DNA of 64,000 nt, from the NCBI GenBank assembly GCA_004154925.1, contig QJNS01000282.1, forward strand, positions 1-64,000, given 5' to 3'. The stretch comes from Monosporascus cannonballus. Taxonomy: Eukaryota; Ascomycota; Sordariomycetes; Xylariales. Below are positions 27,062 to 38,520 of the stretch, piece after piece; position 1 is the first letter of the stretch, and each line of letters opens with the position of its first letter. The notes beneath the pieces are model-generated. The model saw nothing but the letters and a program-made list of their open reading frames with translations. It was not told the DNA's origin and did no database searches. Both the position numbers and the translations under genes were made by a program.

Positions 27062-27066
27062 ATATC

Positions 27067-27545
27067 CTATCTTGCTATAATTAAAGTACTAAATTTGGCT
27101 CCAATCCTTTTTCTAGTCCGTATGCAGATCTATAGGTCCTAGTGCTATACTATAGGATGTAAATAGTATATCGCGCTTCTTTTTCTAATTAGCCGACCGG
27201 CTTTTGTACCTTAAAATATACTGTTCCTTTTTCTCCATAGGTTATTCGTACAGACTATTATTAATATCGATAATTTCGATAATATACCTGTTTAAAGTTC
27301 TGGAGTTCAGAAATTTAATAATTTTATTTTTAACATTATTTTCTAACTTTTCTATAAAATATATTAATTAAATTATCGCTTTTGTCCTTAATTAACTCTC
27401 TTTTAGTTATAATGTTTTTAAAATTAATAATATATTTTAAAACAAGTTTTTGTTTTGTTATAATCGCAAAATCTGCTATATTGCCCTTCGTTTTTTATCT
27501 GGGTTCTCGAAATTAGCCTTTAATTTTTCTTCGAAATTTACATAA
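27067..27545. other. AT-rich flank of the gypsy element, possible continuation of the coding relic
   Basis: Positions 27067-27240 keep more CpA/TpG than usual and, on the minus strand, give short protein-like frames that run into the relic at 1603 when the gypsy element is removed. No family was recognised. The rest is ordinary AT-rich debris. Confidence 0.4.
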
Positions 27546-27825
27546 TGAAGTGGGGCAGGGTGTTACGCCTATGATCAGGCTCGGCTGATCAGAAAGTCTG
27601 AGTTTCGCATATATATTAAGAAGTTCTTTTTCGCTATAGGTTCAACCCCTAGATATTATTCATAACTATCACCACTTATCATATTTTCTATTACTTTAAT
27701 TATCGAGGTTTAATATTATTAATATAATCGGATAAGGTTTTTTTATCTCGACAATCCTTTTTCGTATCGTGATATAGCTTGCTTATCCGCACTAATTAAG
27801 ACTAATTTCTCCCTACCCTAAATTA
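27546..27825 (+). mobile_element. Second solo LTR, opposite orientation
   Basis: 280 bp aligning end to end with the reverse complement of 24082-24362, beginning TGAAGTGGGGCAGGGTGTTA. It is flanked by ATAA on both sides (27542-27545 and 27826-27829). The flank is low-complexity, but its position fits the 4-bp duplication of the other copy. It is more RIP-mutated than that copy, mainly in its distal half. Confidence 0.8.
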
Positions 27826-27829
27826 ATAA

Positions 27830-30800
27830 TCCCCTCCCAAAAAAAAGAATTCTGGTAGTTTTTCTTTAATGGGCCTCGGCGTTCTCTAGGTAATTCTTTA
27901 TAACTGGCTTAAACTAATTTAAACTATCTTTTATAAAAAAAGCTATTATAACGAAAATTTTATTTACGAATTCGTTTAAATTATAAAAACGAAAATATAT
28001 TTATATTTAAATAAAAAAACTTTAAATGTTGTCTTCGTTAATATAAAGTTAAAGCTTTTTAACCCTATGCTTAAGTATAACGGTTCGTATTAAGGTAATT
28101 ACTATTTATTTACGAATTATTAAATTTGCTTTTTATGTTCTATAATTCTGGTCTAAAATTACGCAATAGTAAAAGATACTTAAGTATTAGTCGATATCTG
28201 GTTTAAAGGGTCTTACTTAAAGTTTAACGGTACTATTAAATAAAAGCTTATAACGTATAACAGCTAAGCGGTTTAACTAATTATTAAACTTAAGTTGTAC
28301 GGGTTTATATTAGCAGATATATCGTAAAAGTCTAAATAACAAGTATAATAACGTATTACGTTTCGTAATAGTAAAAATATTTTAAATAGTAATATATTAT
28401 TATAAATTGATATTATCTAAGTTATAAAAATAACAAACGTATATAGTTTTCTTTTTTTTGATTTAATTACTTATAGTTATGCAACCGGTAATAATTATAA
28501 TTATTTAGTATTACCAATAATTATTAGTAATTATTGGCTTGACAGTGATTATATGTTGTATAATCTGAGAAGTGGTCCATGTTATTTTTATTTGACCGTT
28601 TCTTAAGGCCGAAGCTTGTCAGATTGTAACACTCTAGTAAACGCGGATACGAAAACCGCCGCTATTTTACAAATAATAAAAAACATAAACCTGGAAAAAT
28701 ATTTTGCGATAATAAATTTATTATCGAAAAATCTAAAATATTAAATTTTATTCCCGTTACATAATTTTGTAAATAACCTATTTTTATTAAAAGTTCTAAA
28801 GTTAAAACTACTTTTATTTTATTATTATTTATATTTTCAAAACAAAATCTAACTTTATTATTCCGTATTATTTTTACGAAAGTTATTGTCAAATTTATAA
28901 AATATTTTTTAATTCTAAAATATAACAAAATATAACCGTATTTTAAGTTTACTGCTTCTAATATATTTAATTGTTTTTTATTTTTATTTTTATGAAATTT
29001 AACAGAAATTTATTCTAAAATAAGTAATAATAATTTCCATGAGTTTAATAAAAATCGTATTATAAGACTAACGATAATTATTACAGTTATTTTAAAATAC
29101 ATATTTATTTTATAGTAACTAACAAAATATCCGAAATTGTAAAAATATTTGCTAAAAAAATTAAAAATATAAAAAAAATACGTATGGATAAAAATTTACC
29201 TACGTCGGGGTTTATTATTAAGATCTTTTAAATTTTTAGAACTTAAAAAATTTATAATTCATAATTAAGATATATATTAACAGAACATATACGTTTTTAT
29301 TGACCTAATATATAAGGACTTGAAATTAAAACCGGAAAAAAATCAAATTTTATTATTACGTATTTATTATCGTAAATTATAAAGATTTAATATAAAGTGT
29401 ATTTCGAGAATATAAATGGAAAAAGCTATATAAATAATTTAAAATGTATTTAATTTTAACATAATATCTTAATTATAATAAATTCTTTAACTTCGTTAAA
29501 ATCAAATAAATAAATATTTTAACTAAATACACTATATATTTAAATAATAATTATATTTTATATGTGTATAATAACAAAATAAAATTCTGTTTTAAATATA
29601 TAGCTTTTATATAAAATATAATGAATATCTTTTTAAATTTGTAAATTATTAAATTAATAATAATTATTATATATATTTTTTAAAAAATTCTTTCTAAACA
29701 TTCTCCTGTATTATCCAGGAATTGATTTTCAGTTTTAATTAAGTTTATATTAAATTTTAAGTTTATTAACCATTATAATATATAAACTTTTAAATTATCA
29801 AGTTAAATCACGTATAATAAAGAACGACGTCGAGAACGAAAACGGTTTTTAAGAATGTAATTATAGCGAATTTTGCGGAAATTCTTGTTGTCGTAAAAAT
29901 CTTTTTAATAATTAATATAACAAAGGACGAGAATTTAATACGGATCGTTTATTTGATAAAAAACGTAATAAAAATCAAAATACTAAAATTTATAAAAACG
30001 AACACGAAAATTCATTTTTCAAAAGCTAATCGGAAAATTATAAAGCCGTAATTATAAGTACGATAAAAACTAACGTGTTTAATATAAAATATAAAAAATA
30101 AAGTAAATCGTACAAAACCGAAAATAGTGACGTTAAAAATAATGAATTTATTAAATAACATATAATATTCGTTTTTTGCTTATAACATTAATATTAAGAA
30201 TAATATAAATAATGTTTATTACGATATTTTTTGCTTCAAATACTTAAAATAAAATTACGATAAATAAAATTAATAAAACTTTTTTATTTTATTATTATAA
30301 ATAAGTATTCAAAATATATCATTTATAATGTTATATAAAAGTTCTAACAACAGAATATTAAAATTATCGAAATATATAATAATATGTTTAAAATATAAAA
30401 GGCAGAAAATAATAACAAAAATTTTATAACGGACGAAATTTGCATTATAATATTTGTTAAATTATTTTACTATATTAATAAAGTGAATAGTATTTTTTAA
30501 AAAATATTTATTGCTGTTTATAAATAACATTTAAAAAACTTTTGATATTAACGGACGTTTATTTCGATATAATTTATATTAATATTTTAACCCATAAATT
30601 ATCGTTATAAAAATTCGCTTTTAATCCGAAAAAATTTACTGATCGAAACAATAAAATTAAAGAAATTAAAAATCTAATAAGATTTTTTAAAATCTTTTAT
30701 TTCAAACAATTTAAAAGATATTTATAATGTATTTAAAATAATAATATTTAAACTTAAAATACAATAAATTTGATAGTTTAATTTCAAATATTTTTAAATA

Positions 30801-33800
30801 GGAAAATTGCTATTAATTACAGTATTACAATAAGCTACTACGATAAAATAAGAATAATTATATTTTACTTAAAAATATTTCAGTGTTTATAAAAATAATT
30901 TATAAACTAACATTTATTTAGAAGTAAAATTGGATTATTATAAATATAATTATTTAATCTTATTTGCTAATTACAATATTTATTTTTTATATCGATTTTT
31001 TTAAATTCGATTAAAATTTTAAAAGGATTTACGTTTTTGATGCGAAATATTATAACGTGATTAATATTATTATTTTAACCGAAATACTGGAGACGACATC
31101 GTTTTCAAATTATATATTTAAATTTCTACCGTAATTTAAAATTTAAATTTAGCAAAATCGAATATAACGATAACGAATTTTTTTTTTACGATATAGGAAA
31201 AACCATTTTTTACTTAAATAACCACTATACTAAGTAAGCAAATTAACGGTATATACTAAATAGATACGAAAACTAGAAAATCTTAATATTTGTAAAAATT
31301 TAAAATAATTGACAAAATAATATACGTTATATATTCGAGAGAAATAACAGTAAAAGATATATAAAATACTATGTACAGAAACAATATAAAATTTAAGAAA
31401 ATAACTTTGTTATTCAAAAGAATTTATTTAGGCTATATATTAAAAATAAATACTATAAATAAAACACGTATATAATATAGTAGATCGACTTTAACGTAAT
31501 ACTTTAAGAATATTTTAAAAATAAAAAAAGCTTAATAAATAAAATATAGCGTTTTAATATTAAAAACATCGTATTTTCGTAGAAAAATAGTAAACCTAAA
31601 TTAAACTTAGATTTGTTTCTAAATTAAAATTTTATAACGAGATATTTCTAAATAACCAATTTAGGACGATATTTTCTTTTGGCGAAATAAATTAAATAAT
31701 AACGTTTACATTTTTAAACAAAATATTTAAGTTTTATAATATAGCAAATAATAAAAGAAATTTGTAACAAAAGTTATTACAAACGTTTAAAAATTAAATA
31801 AGATGTTATTATTTAATGTATATTTTTATATAAAAGAAAATTTGTTTTTTAAAACAATTATGTGAACATCTCGCCGTTTTAAATTACTGTTAAATTTTTA
31901 AGTCATTTCCGATGGATAAAAAATATAAAAATAAATTTTTATTGTTTTATTTAAAGGTTTCGAAACAACTTTATATACGTTTAATGTTTTATAAACTATA
32001 TTTTCCGGATAATGAACGGTTTTACCGTTATTTATATAAACGATATAAATGTTTTTAACAAAATACTAAAAATTTAGATTAAATATATTAATACTGTTTT
32101 CGAAGTATTTTTTAAAAAAGGCTTAATATTGTTTTTTTCGAAAACGTTTGTCAATTGTACAATAATTAAGTTTTTCGGATTTAAGATGAGCGGGTTTAAT
32201 TATTTTATTATTATAAACCGTATTTAAACGTTATATAAGTTTGTTTTCTTTGTAAACCTTAAAGCTTTAAAAATATATATTAGAATAATCGCATTTTTTT
32301 CGTCGCTGTATTTCTAATATAGTAGGTCTTGGGAACTGGATAATATTAAGACTTTTGTACCATATTTATTTATTAACAGCGTCTCCGCTATCTCTTTTCT
32401 TCTAGAAATCAAGCTATTACTACCAAATCTTGCGTATTAATTGCTTAATATTAATAAAAGATAAAGCCGGTATAAAAATAAAGATAATAAAAAAAGGACA
32501 TAGAAATATTTTTTAAAAAGTTAATTAATGCCAAAAACGATAAATTTTTTTAAAAAAATTTGTGTTATTCGAAACTAAAAAATGTTTTTTATTTTATAAA
32601 AATAATAACTTTAAACAATTATTTCGTATCTTAAAATTACAAATTTGTTATTTTTATTAAGATAAACATTTTTCGCATTTGTAAATTCGAAATAAGAATT
32701 TTGTATTACGTATAGTAAAATGAATAATACATAAAATTTTAATCCAATTAACTATATAATTTATAAAAGTATGAATTAAAATTAAAAGGAAATACGCGGT
32801 TATAAAATTCGGAATTACCCATTTTATATAAATTATACACGATTTCTGAAAATAAATTTAATAATATATTTGACTTGTTAGTTTTTAAATAAGGTATATA
32901 TTTACGAAAAATATTAGTAATTAAAGAAATTCATAATTGTGATCTTTTCTACGCATATATATAAATTTTATAATAATAATATATTATTGTTACTTTTATA
33001 TTCATATTTAATCTTCTCTAAATAAAATATATTTCGTATTTAGCAATTTTTATAGTTATTTATGGTCGTAGGCCTTGTAAATACCAAAAAACACTCAAAC
33101 CTTTAAAAGTTTAAAAACAATAATATGACGGCACATTTTAGTTATTTAATTAAACCGGAAATAAATATAGGCGAAAGTCTCGAGGCTCGTTGTATTAAAA
33201 GCGAGGATAATAATAAAAGTTATGTAAAATTACAGCAAAATTGTTAAAAAGCCAAAAACGGTTAATTTATCAAATATTTCCAATACGTTTTCTAAACTAA
33301 TTTACAGTATTTTATTAATATAATCAAAATAAAAATTACCTATATTATCCTTTATATAAAATAATTTTCGTTCTAATTTATAAAAAAGAATCTTAATTAA
33401 GCTTAAAAATAATATATAAGTTAAAGTTATTTATTACACTAAAATCTTTCAAATTTTGATTTAAATATATTAAATATAATAAATTTATTATCTAAATAAT
33501 GCATTACAAATTTTAATATATAAAACATTAATATTTTTAAATCATCTTTTAATTTCATTTCATATTTTAATACCAAAATTTGTAATTAAGTTTTTCATTA
33601 TTTTCTTTAAAACAATTATATGTTATAAATTTAGTTTAAATTAAAATAATGGATTATTAACAGTAATTTCTAAATTCTTTAAATTTTTCAAAATTGTTTA
33701 ATTACGTTAAGTGAAATATTAAAAATTAAAAAAATCTTTTTGAAAATTTTATTTTTGACTAATTAAGATATATGAGTTACAATAATATCCGATAAATATT

Positions 33801-36643
33801 GAAAATTTAATTCCTATTTTTATTTCATATTTTTCGTAAATTTAAAGAGAAATATTTTATTTTTATAAATTATTACTTTTTTAAAACTAATTAAAACGAA
33901 ACCCAAATTTAAACTCTAAAAATAATTTCATAATACTATATAAATATATAAATATATCTTTAATTAAATCATTATAAATATAGCCGCTAATAACTTAAAT
34001 AAATTAAGCTGTAAATTTAAATTTCTATTGATATTTAACGTATTAAAAATATTTAAAAATTTTATAATTTCGAAACTATAAAAGTTTTATATTAATATAA
34101 AACGCAAATGGTAATCGATTTCGTAGTTGCAAAATTAAGATTTAAATAAAACTTTACATATCATCCAATTTAATTAGTATAAGAAGTAGGATATGTTTAA
34201 ATATTTATAAATAAATACCTTAAACACAGGCCTTTTTACTGTTATTAAAAACAATTTAATACACGAATTTATGTTTTCGTAATATTAATAAATTTCATTA
34301 CTAATTTTAATTATATATTCATTTATATCATTCAAAACTAATTATTTCAAATTAACAAAAAGCTATAATTTAAACAAATATTTAATAATAATAATAAAAC
34401 AATATTCTTTTTAATAAAACTGGGTTTATTTTATAAAATCTTCTGTATAAAAACCAATTCATTTTTAAAAAAAATTATAAAGTAAAAAAGGTATAACGCA
34501 CAATGTAATATATAATATTTTCGAAAGTTTTTAATAAAAAACGTGTTTAGTTTCTCTAATATATATATATATATTGAAAAGTTAGTGGTAAAAAACTGGA
34601 TGGGTTAAGAAAATATACAATAATAATTTAAAGAGCTGAAAATACGTAAAAGTTATTTTTTAAAGCAAAAAAACGTTTTTTAAACTATAAAAAATTATTT
34701 TTTAAAATATTTTAAAAACTTTATACCTTTTTTCTATTTAAGATAGTAATCTTTAAATATTAAATTAACATCATTTTTCGTCTTATTTTTGTGATTAAAA
34801 TTTGCGTTTTTTATTAAATACTTATTAATATAATTCTATTTTTTAGTATTATATTTAAGATTGAGTATATTTATAGGTTTTCTTTATTTACCTTTTTCTT
34901 TCAAATTTGGAAATTTATATTTAGTTAATAAAATTTGTATTTGTTAATTCTGAAATATATGACCTCATAATAGTAAAGGCTAACGAACATTTCGGAAAAA
35001 GCTTGATTTATAAAAATTAGCTTTATATTTTTAAAAATATTAAATTTTAATAAATGATGTATCTTATATTATAATGTGAACATCTATTTTAAAACCTCTG
35101 TGAAAATAATATTATAATTGAAATTTAAACTTGATTATAATTGAAAATAACATTAACTTTATTTTAATCGTTAAAAATTCTTTTAATCTTTTATAAAAGG
35201 GGTTTAAAATTTTTGTGCCAAGGTTTTAATTTAATATTTCTTATATGTCATATTTTTGTCGATATTTAATTATTTAATTAATTTTTCAAAACGGTATTAT
35301 ATTAAAAGATTTATATAATCCTATAAGTAATATGTAATAATATATATATATATATAATGTTTATTTTAATTTTTCTTTATATTAATTTTACAAACCATTA
35401 AACTTTTAGTATTTAGATAATAATAATTATAAGCAATATTTATAAGCACGAAAATTTTATAAATAATAATACGATAAAACTTTTATATTTATTTTTTTGT
35501 AAAACAAATTCCAAATAATACCGTTAAAATAAAAACAATTAAAATATTTCTCTTTTTGCTAAACGCTAATAAAAATTAAATCAATAAAAAAAGCAATGCA
35601 AATTTTGCGCATAGTATACTTTAATAATTTCGGATTTATAGTTAATAACGAAAGTATCGATAATGAAAATATTAACGTTAAAAATATTCACAACAAAACC
35701 GAATATTACGAAAAAATTCATATCGCATAGTAAATCGAAAAATCGAATATTTCTTTCTAAAAACAAAAATAAGCGAAAATGTTTTTATCGAAAATCCGAT
35801 AATACAGAAAAATCTTAAATGTTTCGATATCTTTCTCAAAAAAAGGTTTTAAATTATACGTACTTTTAAATTAAAATCAAATTAATAAATTATAATTAAT
35901 TTAATTTAAAAATATACACAAAATTTAATAAATATTTTATTCTTTAAAAACCTTAATAAAATGAAAGTTTTACGGAAAAAACGTTTTATTTATATTTATA
36001 CTTTTTTTAAAACAATTTAAATCGTTCGTATATTTTTTTATATTAGTAAATATCCTTATAAATATCATTCGAAAAATAAATAAAGAATTAGTTTATATTA
36101 TAAATAATACAAATAATATTATGACAATGATATTAAAATTATATAAAATCCATAATAAAATATAAATAAACAATTTAAAAATATTTACAAACGAAATAAG
36201 TTTTATTAAAAATTATATTAATATAGTAATACATCTTGTAAAATATATCAGAACTATTATGGATTATTATTTCCAACATTTCGTACAATTCAATACATTA
36301 AAAACATAATTAATGAAGTATTAAAAATGAAAAATGTCAATTAATTAATAAATAATATTTTAGTAAAGAATAAAATAAAATAAATGTTATAATTATTAAC
36401 GTAATAATGAAAACTTTTAATTGTATTTAATAAATATTTATTAATTTATTTTTACTTACAATTATATTAATGAAGATTTTTTCAATTCTATTTTTAATAA
36501 TGATTATCACATTTAATAAGTTTCTAATTACGTTTTTCGTTGCCGGGGCTTTACCAGTAATGGCTAAAATAAACAAAACAAATAAATATAAAATACGTCG
36601 AATTTTCGACGTAAAAAATTAAGGCGGCAAAGATCTTGTCGTT
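27830..36643. other. 8.8 kb of deeply AT-rich sequence, no recognisable gene
   Basis: This stretch is close to pure A/T for long runs and even CpG is sparse, unlike the gypsy and copia parts, so it is probably older or more completely mutated repeat DNA. Small RIP-spared patches occur around 28440-28640 and 32320-32430. A 10-bp-arm palindrome (CCAATAATTA and its complement) lies at 28514-28537. Short open frames here, such as minus 28662-28928 and minus 35581-35766, have AT-driven composition and no family resemblance. Confidence 0.7.
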
Positions 36644-37993
36644 TTACCTTGGCTAGCTAAGACCTCTGCTAGCTCGTTTCTATTTTTGATATACATTTAT
36701 ATATTACGCTGAGACGTAAAAATTAACGAATTAAATAATATATCCTGGTAACGAATTAACGAAACCTATCTTCAAATTACACCAAAAAACATTATTTTAT
36801 AAAAGTTTTTAAAAATATTTTTAATATTATATTTAATTTAATTTAATTTAATTTAATTTAATTGTTTTTCAGTATATGTTAAATATTAATTAATACGTAC
36901 ATGAAAATTCAAAGTAATATTTTCAATACAAATTAAAATTAATATAATTATATTGCAATTCGAAAAATTCATTAATTATACCGTTTTTATAACTGCAACA
37001 ACGTAAATATCGGGTATTTTATTTTGCTATAAACAGTTTAAGGGTAAGTCAGTATAGGAAAAACACGTCCAGCTATGCTTTAATCTATACGAGCTACCGT
37101 TATTACGTTACAACTATAAAAAGGATCGAGGCAGCTAAATTCGAAACGCCTTTAAAATTATAATAACATACTTACCGATCGTATTATTATATACCGGATT
37201 TCTCTAATATATTTTATAAAGGAAAACCAGTTTAACCATTTTTTAACCTTACAAATTATCGTTATTTCGTCGCAACTATAAAAAGATTTAGGATAACCAA
37301 ATCCAAAACGTTATTAAAGCTATAACGTTATAATTAAAACTCGTACGAATACAAATATAATTAAATAAGCTTTTCTTACATTAAATTACGTTTGGAAAAT
37401 TTATAGCAAATTATTATATATACTAAATATATTATTATAATTTAGAAATTTAAAATAGTTAAAATATAAAATATTTCTATAATTAAAATATTATATTTAT
37501 TATATATAATATATTATTATTGATTTTCCAAAAATAAATTAATAGAATAAAAATTCGTTTAGTTCTATTTTTATTTGTATCCGATATAATTTTTATATTA
37601 TAACTATCAAGGCGTTACAGCTAAAAATATACGCAAAACTAGAATTTTAAATAATTTTTTTAATATTTATACCAAATTATTTACTATTAGAAATTATATT
37701 TATAATTTAATTTTTTAAAAAATTAAGTGTATTTCTTAAATTTGTTAATTTATAATAAAAATTTATTATTGTTATATTTGCAAATTTTTAAAACAAAAAT
37801 TTAAAACTTTATATAAAAAATGCAACATAGAAATAAAAAATATAACTTGATAATAAGCTTTATCTTAAAAGGTTTATTATTTTTATATATTATCTACTAA
37901 TTAGGTTAACGTAGTACTAAAAGTTACTTAGTTATAACTGCACCGCAGGCGCAGCTGCAATCTTCAAAATAGGGCCTGATTTTAATAAAGCAA
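36644..37993. mobile_element. 1.35-kb relative of the 12.4-kb element
   Basis: The left end TTACCTTGGCTAGC matches TTACCTCAGCTAGC at 7940, and the alignment continues for about 150 bp including the CTAGCTCGTT block and the paired AACGA block of the subterminal inverted repeat. The right end (37920-37993), with a GC palindrome relic, CTTCAAAATAGGGCCTGA and a final AAAGCAA, matches 20222-20300. The copy is RIP-mutated and has no coding capacity, so it resembles an internally deleted non-autonomous derivative. A target duplication could not be fixed: CTTGTC on the left against TTTGTT on the right is suggestive only. Confidence 0.6.
36831..36863. repeat. (ATTTA)n minisatellite
   Basis: Six or more perfect 5-bp units inside the 1.35-kb element. 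Simple repeat. Confidence 0.93.
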
Positions 37994-37998
37994 TTTTT

Positions 37999-38430
37999 GT
38001 TATAAAGCGTTACAGAAATAACGGCGGCCTTTTTATTTCGGGACGGCGGTTTATAAAAACTTATCGACCGTTAACGGGCAAAAAAATAACGAAAAATTGG
38101 TAAAAGACGAAAATGTCTCGTTTTTTTGGGTAAAGGGCATGTATTACGCTTTTTTTGTCTTAGGAAATAGCTCCTTTTCGCTTTTTCTTCTATTAAGATA
38201 CGACGTTTTATAACGTCCTATGACGTCTCCGGGCAGGAGACCAGGACCATGTATAAATAGACAGACTCAGACTTCCAGAGACTATTCCTCTTGGAGGATC
38301 ATCAATAGATTGGGATTTGCTCTGACAAACGCAGTAATAATCACTGTTTGTAATTCATAATTTGCACATATCGTATGTTTGTATAAGCTATCCTGGTCGT
38401 ATTGTTACCGGAGGCTTCCTGCCGTCAATG
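37999..38430 (+). repeat. LTR-like border segment with TATA box
   Basis: Base composition changes from the AT-rich block to normal here, with CpA/TpG largely intact. The segment has a GTTACAG start near 38008, a TATAAATAG box at 38254-38262, a CTCTTGG/TTGGAGG stretch downstream, and a GTTACC end near 38403. This arrangement resembles the U3-R-U5 of a fungal LTR, and no partner copy exists in the window. A solo LTR is an inference. A promoter-like remnant is the alternative. Confidence 0.35.
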
Positions 38431-38520
38431 GTATATTCGAAAGCCCCCACCATCCTTAAAAGGCGACCCCCCACACCCACACTCAACGCCACGGGGCATA
38501 TATGGTCCGGCTAGGGTGGT

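Noticed and set aside
24082..27825. A 3.7-kb DNA transposon with 280-bp terminal inverted repeats
   Set aside because: The two repeats have TG...CA LTR ends, each has its own 4-bp flanking duplication, and the DNA between them is gypsy pol plus its LTR.
28662..28928. 88-codon open frame on the minus strand
   Set aside because: AT-biased composition in deeply degenerate DNA with no recognisable domain.
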